NCBI RefSeq assembly: GCF_010092445.1
Contig: NZ_CP048031.1
Location: forward strand, 2,170,001 to 2,234,000
Direction of reading: 5' to 3'
Length of the DNA stretch: 64,000 nt
Origin: Shewanella sp. Arc9-LZ
Lineage (GTDB): Bacteria > Pseudomonadota > Gammaproteobacteria > Enterobacterales > Shewanellaceae
Shown here: in pieces, positions 1-7,121 of the stretch
Layout of the letters: the number at the start of each line of letters is the position of its first letter
How positions within the stretch are numbered: position 1 is the stretch's first letter
The notes under the pieces: generated by a model
The model's database searches: none
What the model saw: the letters and a program-made list of their open reading frames with translations, nothing else
What the model was told of the DNA's origin: nothing
Position numbers and translations under genes: made by a program

Positions 1-756
1 AAGTGGCTTACGCCTCCAAGTTCACAACAATTAAATAAAGTAGAAAAAAATCAAATAAAATCGGCTATAGCGGCTTATCCACAGGGCAAAGTACAAGATG
101 CTTATGAGTATTTAATCAAGGCATTGAGCATTAATCCTAAAAATGAGAAAGTACTCAGTGATATGTCATTAATCGCGTTAAAAAATAACCAATTTGGTCA
201 TTCATTATCAGTCAGTAACTGGTTAATTAAACATAGTGAAAATAGTAAAACTGTGGCTAATGCATGGTTTAATCAAGGACTAGCCTGTGAACAGCATCAA
301 GTAAAAATGCTTAATACTGATATCGGCTATACCATTACGTATGACGGTCAATATTATTGCGCTGAACCAGCTATTTACTCATATATCAATGCTTGGATGT
401 TGGCCAAAAGTACCGCTAGAAAAAATAAGATTATAAGCCAATTCGATGATGGATTAATACAGACTTGTAGTGCTGTTCTGGCGGGTAACAACCAATTAAG
501 ATTTTTCTTCCAAAATAGAAAAATATTGATACTGCGAACTAAAAGTGATCATACATCTCTAGACGAATTATTCCAAAATATAACTTTCAATTACAATAGA
601 ATAGACAATAAGTCATTGGATAAGAATACTTCGATAGAGACGATTAATACATACGACTTAGATGATTATGTTATTGAAGAAGTTAACTCACCATTTGGTT
701 TTTTTAATGCTAAATACAATGGTCAATTGCAGTGTCAGACTATAAATGCAGTTTGA
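1..756 (+). CDS. TPR-repeat protein, 5'-truncated by window edge
   Basis: The reading frame is open from base 1 and ends at TGA 754-756. The TTG at 124 is unlikely to be the true start, because the residues before it read as part of the same helical repeat. The first ~90 visible residues have a tetratricopeptide pattern (QDAYEYLIKALSINPKNEKV, then NNQFGHSLSVSNWLIKHS, then VANAWFNQGLACEQ). The remaining ~150 residues are polar and rich in N, D and K, and resemble no family I know. TPR proteins are protein-binding scaffolds, so a partner-binding role is inferred. No catalytic motif is visible. The upstream half lies outside the window. Confidence 0.7.
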   Translation, partial: KWLTPPSSQQLNKVEKNQIKSAIAAYPQGKVQDAYEYLIKALSINPKNEKVLSDMSLIALKNNQFGHSLSVSNWLIKHSENSKTVANAWFNQGLACEQHQVKMLNTDIGYTITYDGQYYCAEPAIYSYINAWMLAKSTARKNKIISQFDDGLIQTCSAVLAGNNQLRFFFQNRKILILRTKSDHTSLDELFQNITFNYNRIDNKSLDKNTSIETINTYDLDDYVIEEVNSPFGFFNAKYNGQLQCQTINAV

Positions 757-1522
757 TTGAGGTTTGATATTGTTTAGGGGTTAGGTTGAAGTCATTCCAC
801 AGTATCGTTGCGGTTGTAGAATTACTATTTTTTAAGAACGGAGCCTATTTTATGGGTTCCGCATTATAAAAATGGGTGGCATCCTTGTTGACATGGCCAC
901 CCATTCCAACTGCAGATAATTGGCTTAAAATCACCACAGAATTTGGTGCATTATTTAAAGGCGCTGTCGGAGTATTACCTGCCTTAACCGAATACTGCGA
1001 GCATTTAGACCGAAAACGACGACAAGGCGCTGTAAAATTGCCAGCGCGGGTTGTGTGCGTAAACAATCACTTCTGAATCCCACAAACTATTTTCTACTTG
1101 ATTGATATCAAGCTTTTCTGTTGCCTTGGTTTTAACTAATGAGTCATTTTGTGGCTATTGAGTAAACATTTTTCAAATCACTCGGTTGAATCTGTACGTT
1201 AAGAAAATCATAGCAGGTGTTGGCAACTCAAAAACGAAAGGCGTTATGTGTTACCTTAAAAATGGGTGGCATATTTTAATTTGAATATTTTGATGGAGAT
1301 AGTGATCTTAAGCTCTTGGTTAAGAACATACCATGAACTCTGTTCATCCTGACTGAGTAAACTAGGCCATTTATGGCTTGATTATTGTTATTATTGTGCC
1401 ATGAAATAAATGGCAACATAGGCTGAGAATTGCGCATTAATGCCAGTAGAAGCAATCATATTCTGCACGTCCCATCATATCCTGCACATCTAGACAAGAA
1501 TTAACCTAAGGGGTCTTTTAGC
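757..1522. other. 766-bp gap with repeat and short dubious ORFs
   Basis: No convincing gene. Two overlapping short frames exist on opposite strands (845-1066 minus, 876-1076 plus). The plus frame contains a protein-like stretch (NWLKITTEFGALFKGAVG) and ends at TGA 1074-1076. It could be the remnant of a larger gene, but I cannot name it. The gap carries the repeated motif listed separately at 868-905 and 1258-1272. A Shine-Dalgarno-like AAGGGG at 1508-1513 serves the next gene. Confidence 0.5.
868..905. repeat. Near-palindrome; its left arm is repeated at 1258
   Basis: AAAAATGGGTGGCAT occurs at 868-882 and again, identical, at 1258-1272. At the first site it is followed ten bases later by the near-perfect inverse ATGGCCACCCATT (892-904), giving a stem of about 12 bp. 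The two direct copies are 390 bp apart and bracket the short plus-strand frame at 876-1076. This could be the footprint of a small mobile element, but no terminal repeat or target duplication could be shown. Confidence 0.4.
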
Positions 1523-4081
1523 ATGAATAAAGAAAAGAATAGTGGCAGCCTTGATTTGCCAGTTGACACTTTCAGTAGCCACACCCCAACACCAACATCA
1601 GTTTCGCACTCCATACCCGCGGGGTTTGTGCGCGTGCGCGGCGCCCGAGAAAATAACCTGCAGAACGTTGACGTGGATCTACCCCGGGACTCGATAGTTG
1701 CTTTCACAGGGGTGTCCGGCTCTGGCAAATCCTCGCTCGCTTTTGGCACCATTTTCGCTGAGGCCCAGCGACGTTTCTTCGAATCCGTCGCGCCGTACGC
1801 CCGGCGTCTGATCCAGCAAGGCCATACGCCTCAGGTGGACGAAATTACTGGATTGCCGCCAGCCGTCGCTCTCCAGCAGCGCCGAGGTACACCCAACTCA
1901 CGCTCAAGTGTAGGCACAGTCACCACTCTCTCGAATTCTCTGCGGATGCTTTATTCCCGTACAGGTATTTACCCTGATGGAGCTTTGCGTCTCGAGTCGG
2001 ACTCCTTTTCACCCAACACCGCCATGGGCGCTTGCCCTAAATGCCAGGGACTCGGAACCGCGCACACAGTCACCGAGGCATCGCTGGTGCTCGACCCTTC
2101 ACTGAGCATTCGCGAAGGCGCCGTCACGGCTTGGCCTGGGGCGTGGCAGGGTAAGAACTTGCGCGACATCCTCACTGCGCTCGGCCATGATGTGGACATA
2201 CCTTGGGAACAGCTGTCCCGCGCCGATCGCGATTGGATCTTGTTCACCGAGGAACAACCCGTGGTCGACATCATGCCGGAGCGAGAACGGCCCCGGCCTT
2301 ACAAGGGGAAGTTCTGGAGCGCGCAGAGTTATGTGATGCACACGCTCGCCGATTCAAAAAGCGCTTCGGTGCGTAACCGTGTACTGAAATATGTTGAATC
2401 TGGACCATGCTTAATATGCGCGGGCAGCGGACTGCGCAGCGAAGCACTCGCCGTTACCTTTAACGGCCGCACCATAGCCGAGCTCAACAGCTTGTCGCTC
2501 ACCGAGCTCCGCCACGTGCTTGACCGTCCGGCGGCCGCCAATACCCCGGGTGCGACTATCACCAAGGATCTCACTCGCCGCCTCGACGTGCTGCTCGATC
2601 TCGGCCTCGGATACCTAAGTCTAGGCCGCGCAACACCCACGCTCTCTCCTGGTGAAATGCAGCGGCTGCGCATAGCCACCCAGCTGCGCTCTGGGCTTTT
2701 TGGCGTAATCTACGTACTCGACGAGCCTTCCGCTGGTCTGCACCCGGCCGATGCCGAGCCGCTCCTAGCCGTACTCGACGAGCTCAAATCTAGTGGTAAC
2801 TCCGTTTTTATCGTGGAACACAATATGGACGTGGTACGCCGCGCCGACTGGGTCATCGACGTCGGCCCGCATGCGGGAGAGCAGGGCGGAGTGGTCCTCT
2901 ACAGTGGACCTACGGCTGGACTCAAAGATGTACCTGCCTCGGTCACGCGAAAATTTCTCTTTGCAAGCGAGCGTCCAGTCCCGGCTGCACGCGAGCTGCG
3001 ACAACCGCTCGGTTGGCTTGGCCTGACGGGTATCACCCGCCATAACCTACGCGGACTCGACGCTGAGTTTCCGCTCGGCATACTGACCGCGGTCACGGGT
3101 GTATCGGGCTCAGGCAAGTCCACTCTAGTGAGCCAGGTGCTTGCCGAGACTGTTGGCCTGCACCTTCATCCTGATCTGGATCCCAGTGACGGGAACGCAT
3201 CCACAGCCTCGGTGGCCGGGGATAAGGATGAACAACCCGAGCCTAAACCCGTCGACATCACCACGGTTGAAGCGATAAACGGCGCGGATCTGATCGATCG
3301 ACTGGTGCGCGTTGACCAGAAACCAATCGGTCGCACACCGCGGTCCAACCTCGCCACCTATACAGGCCTGTTCGATGCCGTGCGCACCACATTCGCCGCG
3401 ACCCCCGAGGCTCGGAGCCGAAAGTTCGGCGCTAGCCGGTTCTCGTTCAACGTGCCGGGTGGCCGCTGCGAGACCTGCCTTGGCGAGGGATTTGTGGCGG
3501 TCGGTCTGCTTTTTTTACCTGGCAGTTACTCGCCCTGTCCCGACTGCGGTGGCACGCGGTACAACCCTGAGACCCTCGAGGTGACATACTGTAACAAGAA
3601 TATAGCCGAGGTGCTTGGGCTTACAGTGGATGCGGCAATGGTGTTTCTCGCCGATGTACCCTCGGCGTTGCGCAGCCTTAAAACCCTTAGTGAGGTGGGG
3701 CTCGGCTACCTACGACTCGGCCAACCCGCCACCGAGCTTTCCGGAGGAGAGGCGCAACGCATCAAGCTCGCGACCGAGCTGCAGCGGGCACGCCGCGGCC
3801 ATACGCTGTACATTCTCGACGAGCCCACAACAGGGCTGCATCCTGCCGATGTGCTATTGCTGCTCGCCCAGCTCAACCGGCTTGTCGATGCCGGCAATAC
3901 CGTGATCGTGGTCGAACACGACATGGACGTGGTTGCCGCCGCCGACTGGGTTATTGATATCGGCCCTGAAGGCGGTGATAAGGGAGGCGGTATAGTGGTC
4001 GCTGGCACGCCCCATGCTGTGGCCGCCCACCCGGCGAGCCGAACGGCGCCCTACTTGGCCCAGTGCATCTCTACCACCTGA
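1523..4081 (+). CDS. UvrA-like tandem ABC ATPase without UvrB-binding domain
   Basis: 852 residues, against about 940 for housekeeping UvrA. Two ABC modules are visible: Walker A GVSGSGKSS (63-71) with signature LSPGEMQR and Walker B VIYVLDEPSAGLHP near 395-408, then a second GVSGSGKST with LSGGEAQR and LYILDEPTTGLHP. Zinc-type pairs CPKC (171-174), CLIC (296-299), CETC and CPDC are kept. Only about 108 residues separate the first Walker A from CPKC. In canonical UvrA it is about 215, because the UvrB-binding domain lies there, so that domain appears absent. Such proteins (compare UvrA2 and Streptomyces DrrC) are tied to tolerance of DNA-binding drugs rather than classical excision repair; that role is inferred here. 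The gene is far GC-richer than its surroundings (bases 2521-2580 are 40/60 G+C, bases 4381-4440 are 18/60), so it is probably acquired. AAGGGG lies 9 nt before ATG. Confidence 0.9.
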   Translation: MNKEKNSGSLDLPVDTFSSHTPTPTSVSHSIPAGFVRVRGARENNLQNVDVDLPRDSIVAFTGVSGSGKSSLAFGTIFAEAQRRFFESVAPYARRLIQQGHTPQVDEITGLPPAVALQQRRGTPNSRSSVGTVTTLSNSLRMLYSRTGIYPDGALRLESDSFSPNTAMGACPKCQGLGTAHTVTEASLVLDPSLSIREGAVTAWPGAWQGKNLRDILTALGHDVDIPWEQLSRADRDWILFTEEQPVVDIMPERERPRPYKGKFWSAQSYVMHTLADSKSASVRNRVLKYVESGPCLICAGSGLRSEALAVTFNGRTIAELNSLSLTELRHVLDRPAAANTPGATITKDLTRRLDVLLDLGLGYLSLGRATPTLSPGEMQRLRIATQLRSGLFGVIYVLDEPSAGLHPADAEPLLAVLDELKSSGNSVFIVEHNMDVVRRADWVIDVGPHAGEQGGVVLYSGPTAGLKDVPASVTRKFLFASERPVPAARELRQPLGWLGLTGITRHNLRGLDAEFPLGILTAVTGVSGSGKSTLVSQVLAETVGLHLHPDLDPSDGNASTASVAGDKDEQPEPKPVDITTVEAINGADLIDRLVRVDQKPIGRTPRSNLATYTGLFDAVRTTFAATPEARSRKFGASRFSFNVPGGRCETCLGEGFVAVGLLFLPGSYSPCPDCGGTRYNPETLEVTYCNKNIAEVLGLTVDAAMVFLADVPSALRSLKTLSEVGLGYLRLGQPATELSGGEAQRIKLATELQRARRGHTLYILDEPTTGLHPADVLLLLAQLNRLVDAGNTVIVVEHDMDVVAAADWVIDIGPEGGDKGGGIVVAGTPHAVAAHPASRTAPYLAQCISTT

Positions 4082-4111
4082 GCGACTGCCTGTCGTGGCA
4101 AACTAGGGGTC

Positions 4112-4408
4112 GCGCAATAATAAAGCTGGCAGCTTTCTGAAATAGGCATGAATTTTCACCTGTGTACTCTTGAAAAAAGACTCTTAGCTGATTTGGGGCC
4201 AGCCTAATAGTTCCCGTATCATCAAACATGTCAATAAACGTTTTTGAAGCTTTTTTTTGCCGGCCCCAGGCGATCCGTACATAAAAATAGACACCGACTG
4301 TAGATCCGCAGGAAACGTGTTTAAATTGGTCTGTTCACGTGCTATTAGAGTGCGATTTGCTTTCGCATAGATGATGTCTTGGTTTCAATTTTAGTTTTTC
4401 TCTGTCAT
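4112..4408 (-). pseudogene. Decayed zeta-toxin-like P-loop kinase, N-terminal part
   Basis: Read from ATG 4408 down, the minus strand gives MTEKN, then in-frame TAA and TGA, then a long sensible stretch ending ADLQSVSIFMYGSPGAGK. The frame slips at an A8 run (plus-strand T8, 4251-4258). It resumes one frame away as ASKTFIDMFDDTGTIRLA, then NQLRVFFQEYTGENS and LFQKAASFII. Joining the frames restores a Walker A followed by EASK and a downstream EYTG-NS-LFQ segment. From memory of the family, this is the arrangement in zeta-toxin (PF06414-type) kinases of gammaproteobacteria. Similarity stops near 4112, just beyond the uvrA-like stop at 4081, so the C-terminal half is missing. Two stops, one frameshift and the truncation make it non-functional. 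The family assignment is from motif recognition only. Confidence 0.65.
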
Positions 4409-4623
4409 AGGTTTTTATGGGTTTACCTAATTAAAACAACAATATACTAGAAATTGCAAGGTGAGTATAAATTTACCATAGCTTGTATGTATCTACATGA
4501 ACGGTTGGGTGTAATAACATCACGATAACATGGCACAACCTATTAATTATGATTACGGCAGCCTATATCGCTATGAAAACACCAATAAAACGGCGTTTTA
4601 CCGCTAGGGAAATCGTTAATTTA

Positions 4624-4645
4624 TTAAGCCATTGAATGGCTTTTT
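4624..4645 (+). terminator. Candidate rho-independent terminator
   Basis: AAGCCATT G AATGGCTT followed by a T run. The arms are perfect inverses, though the loop must open by a base pair or two. No complete gene lies immediately upstream on the plus strand, so it may be the end of a lost gene. Confidence 0.45.
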
Positions 4646-4672
4646 TATGCTCTCCGCCCGTTAACTTCGTTG

Positions 4673-4724
4673 CTCATCGCACTCATCGCACTCATCGCAC
4701 TCATCGCACTCATCGCACTCATCG
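4673..4724. repeat. 9-bp tandem repeat, 5.8 copies
   Basis: CTCATCGCA is repeated head to tail five times without error (4673-4717), then a partial CTCATCG (4718-4724). The period is a multiple of three, so any frame stays open through it. No start-codon context links it to a real gene. Confidence 0.9.
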
Positions 4725-4886
4725 AGGGCATTACTCACTTTGTTTGCTGTTTACCACCTCATTGGTTTTACGCCGGTTAAAACTTCGAGTATTGATGCCT
4801 GTAAGGACAAACATAGTAGTATTTGTTTGGTTGAACTTGCTAACAAGTTTATCGACAGTCGCGACAAAAACACTCCCTTTTTCAGC

Positions 4887-4927
4887 ACTATGTCATCTAT
4901 TGAGTATGGCTCAATAGATGACATAGT
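4887..4927. repeat. Perfect inverted repeat, 18-bp arms, 5-nt loop
   Basis: Left arm ACTATGTCATCTATTGAG (4887-4904), loop TATGG (4905-4909), right arm CTCAATAGATGACATAGT (4910-4927). The arms match at every base. There is no T run after it, so it is not a standard terminator. It could be a cruciform-forming site, a small-RNA hairpin or a mobile-element trace. Confidence 0.9.
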
Positions 4928-5097
4928 TGCGCCGTTTATCTACACGCTTGTGTACATACAATGGCGTAGGAATGCCTGTAAATAAGTGTATGTACGCAGT
5001 CGCACAGACAGTCAGATTGGCTGATGACATGATTTGAAGTTCTGACGTTATCGTACCGTGCGATTAAAGATCCTCAGATGAAGGAGTGACATGCCAA

Positions 5098-5757
5098 ATG
5101 GATAAAACCTTAATCATAGATTATTACACTGACATTCTTTGTGTCTGGGCTTGGATTGCTCAGAAACGTGTTGATGAACTTAATAAAAAATTGGGACATA
5201 AAATCGAACTTAAATGTTACTACGTTGACGTTTTTGGTGATGTACCGACAAAAATAAACACTCAATGGCAATCAAAAGGCGGGTTTATTGGCTTTGCTGA
5301 GCACATACAACAGTCAGCATCTGACTTTGAATATGCCTATATAAACCCAAAAGTATGGACGCAAGTTAGACCCACTACTTCAGCCAATGCGCATTTGATG
5401 CTTAAAGCGGTAGAGATTACTTATGATAAAAAGAAAAGTATCGATATGGCGCTAATATTTCGAACCGCATTTTTTGTTGATGGCTTGGATATTGGCAACC
5501 TTGAAGTCCTCTGTGATTTAGTTAACGCCAATGGACTAGACCTAAACACCATCAATACCAGCATTGGTGATGGCTCTGCTATGGCATCTTTAATGGGTGA
5601 TTATCAAAAATCAAAGAGTCAAGGCATTAACGGTAGTCCTTCATATGTCCTTGATGGTGGGCGTCAAACATTGTATGGCAACATAGGTTTCGGCGTAATT
5701 CTTGCTAATATTGAAGAGCTTTTGAAGCATCCAACAGATGAGGCTAGTTGGTGCTAA
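5098..5757 (+). CDS. DsbA-family thioredoxin-fold protein (FrnE/HCCA-isomerase type)
   Basis: About 219 residues from ATG 5098. That ATG lies 11 nt after AAGGAG (5081-5086), whereas the GTG at 5086 overlaps the Shine-Dalgarno and is rejected. The N-terminal strand and active-site turn read IIDYYTDILCVWAW, with one cysteine (C15) where FrnE proteins have CPWC, so a dithiol redox cycle is doubtful. The C-terminal half has the cis-proline loop GINGSPSYVLDGGRQTLYGN typical of DsbA-like and 2-hydroxychromene-2-carboxylate-isomerase-like folds. There is no signal peptide, so it is cytoplasmic. A glutathione-dependent or monothiol role is inferred. It stands alone, with long gaps on both sides. Confidence 0.85.
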   Translation: MDKTLIIDYYTDILCVWAWIAQKRVDELNKKLGHKIELKCYYVDVFGDVPTKINTQWQSKGGFIGFAEHIQQSASDFEYAYINPKVWTQVRPTTSANAHLMLKAVEITYDKKKSIDMALIFRTAFFVDGLDIGNLEVLCDLVNANGLDLNTINTSIGDGSAMASLMGDYQKSKSQGINGSPSYVLDGGRQTLYGNIGFGVILANIEELLKHPTDEASWC

Positions 5758-6111
5758 AACGAAAGTGTACAGAGGTGAAGTTGAGAAGCATGTCTTCGAT
5801 TGGAACATGAGGTTCTGCAACGCCCCAGCGCTATTTTACGTAATCAGATTAGCGCCTTCGCAGCCGCCACATCTGTTGGATATCGCACAGACGAATACCT
5901 ATGGTCAAGTCCAGACTGACATACATTGAAAGTATAAGTCGTCTCAGTTTACCCAATCCTTAGCGCCGAAACTGACCAGATTACATCTGTTTGTGACAAC
6001 CGGCTTATGGTAATCAGATAAACTATAAATGTTTTAATAACAAGGGAATAATTACCATTACTGTCAAAAATGAAACCCTTCTTGAGAAATGTGATATTTA
6101 GGAGACAGACC
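5758..6111. other. 354-bp gap upstream of osmC
   Basis: No gene. A 63-codon frame at 5738-5929 overlaps the 3' end of the DsbA-like gene and has no ribosome site, so it is not credited. The region should carry the osmC promoter, but I see no box strong enough to name. TAGGAG at 6099-6104 is the ribosome site for osmC. Confidence 0.5.
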
Positions 6112-6546
6112 ATGATTGAAAAAATAGCAACTATCCAGTGGCAAGGTCAAGGTAAGAAAGGCCAAGGTAAAATAAGTACCGAGACCGGTGCACTGAAGCA
6201 ATATCCTTACGGCTTCGGTAGTCGCTTCGAGGATGACCGAAGTGGCACTAACCCTGAAGAGATACTAGCCGCAGCCCATGCCGCGTGTTTTACGATGGCG
6301 TTTTCATTCGCCTGTGATAAGGCAGGGTTTGCCACCGCCAATATCGACACTAAGGCCAGCGTTCGTCTCGCTAAACAAGGCGAAGGTTTTGTTATAGACC
6401 GTATCGCGTTGACGATGAGCGCAGAGGTTGCGGGCATCGACGAGGCGAAATTTCAGGAGATTGCGGCTGCGGCAAAGTGTGACTGCCCGGTATCGAAGGC
6501 TCTTGCCGGTGTTGAGGATATTACCCTGCAAGCGACACTGAAGTAG
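6112..6546 (+). CDS. osmC: OsmC-type organic hydroperoxide peroxidase
   Basis: 144 residues, the usual OsmC length. The start is ATG 6112, 7 nt after TAGGAG, in preference to an upstream in-frame ATG at 6070. The two redox cysteines fall at C59 (AAHAACFTMAF) and C125 (KCDCPVSKAL), the same positions as in E. coli OsmC. An extra C123 precedes the resolving cysteine. The conserved NPEEILAAAHAACF segment is intact. OsmC reduces fatty-acid and other organic hydroperoxides in the cytoplasm and is typically induced by osmotic stress. It is probably monocistronic, with a strong hairpin about 140 nt downstream. A string of other stress-type genes follows. Confidence 0.93.
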   Translation: MIEKIATIQWQGQGKKGQGKISTETGALKQYPYGFGSRFEDDRSGTNPEEILAAAHAACFTMAFSFACDKAGFATANIDTKASVRLAKQGEGFVIDRIALTMSAEVAGIDEAKFQEIAAAAKCDCPVSKALAGVEDITLQATLK

Positions 6547-6929
6547 GTCATCTCCTGAGACACGCTGTCAGCCCGCGCCATGCAACTACACAGCAGCAAC
6601 TACACGGCAGCAACGCCAAAGTCAGACCGAACGCTAAAACGAAGGTTTAATAACTGTATTCATATCCTGTTCCAGCATTTTTCTAACCGTCGGCAAGATC
6701 GCCGACGGTTCTTCTACGGTGAATAGCTTTCGGTCTGGTGTCCGTGCGTTAACACATTCATCAATAGTCCTGATTTGGCAACTAACTCGGATACATAGAC
6801 ACAGAGCGGTTCGTCAATCGCATGAAAATGACACCAACGTTTGATAGCGTACAGACAGCGTTGCCGCTTTTACCTTTTAATAGTTCTGTATCGCTCTCAT
6901 GTTGGTACATTTAACATTCGAAGGAGACG
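6547..6929. other. Gap after osmC with hairpin and 14-bp direct repeat
   Basis: No gene. CAACTACACAGCAG (6583-6596) is followed at once by CAACTACACGGCAG (6597-6610), a 14-bp tandem pair with one difference. A strong hairpin lies at 6685-6710 (separate entry). AAGGAG at 6921-6926 is the ribosome site of the broken PRC-barrel gene. Confidence 0.5.
6685..6710 (+). terminator. Perfect 10-bp hairpin, possible osmC terminator
   Basis: AACCGTCGGC (6685-6694), loop AAGATC, GCCGACGGTT (6701-6710). The stem is perfect and GC-rich. Only CTTCT follows rather than a clean T run, so termination is plausible but not certain. Confidence 0.5.
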
Positions 6930-7104
6930 GTGTTTATTTTACGCACCGTTAACAATATAGAGGACTATGTCATCAGTGCTACAGATGGCAACATTGGTCA
7001 TATCAAAGACGTTTATTTCGATGATGAAACTTGGTGTGTTCGCTTTCTCGTTGTTGAAACAGGCACTTTAGGATAGCAGAATAAAAAGTTGCTTATATAA
7101 AAGA
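6930..7104 (+). pseudogene. Truncated PRC-barrel protein gene
   Basis: From GTG 6930, preceded by AAGGAG, the frame reads FILRTVNNIEDYVISATDGN, then IGHIKDVYFDDETWCVRFLV, then VETGTLG and TAG at 7074. This parallels the first PRC barrel of the intact gene at 18475 (DGDIGLTKDFYFDDKHWVIR, then YLVVETGSWL). Past the stop, NKKLLI matches the intact SKKILL, after which similarity is lost just before the permease gene. It is a 48-codon remnant with an internal stop where a ~260-residue protein should be. Deletion of the 3' part is inferred. Confidence 0.7.
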
Positions 7105-7121
7105 CAAATCACGGAGGGCGT

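Larger units (their letters stand above)
4409..5097. other. 690-bp repeat-rich gap
   Basis: No firm gene. A short frame at 4740-4985 (TTG start, 81 codons) and another at 4636-4917 run through repeats. Neither has a good ribosome site or a family I recognise. The 4740 frame contains the inverted repeat at 4887-4927 and could be the tail of a lost gene. A perfect short palindrome TAAAACGGCGTTTTA lies at 4586-4600. The last 20 bases hold the Shine-Dalgarno AAGGAG (5081-5086) of the next gene. Confidence 0.5.

Noticed and set aside
876..1076. 66-codon plus frame and 73-codon opposite frame
   Set aside because: Overlap on opposite strands, no good ribosome site, no recognised family; may be a remnant, not a gene.
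1969..4008. Long antisense frames inside the UvrA-like gene
   Set aside because: GC-rich coding DNA leaves long open shadow frames on the other strand; none has a domain or start site.
4120..4140. AAAGCT-GGC-AGCTTT as terminator of the UvrA-like gene
   Set aside because: Short stem with no T run, and it falls inside the remnant toxin coding sequence.
4740..4985. 81-codon frame, a possible gene
   Set aside because: TTG start, no ribosome site, runs through the 18-bp inverted repeat, and matches no family I know. Kept only as a comment in the gap entry.
5738..5929. 63-codon frame after the DsbA-like gene
   Set aside because: Overlaps its 3' end out of frame, with no ribosome site or family.
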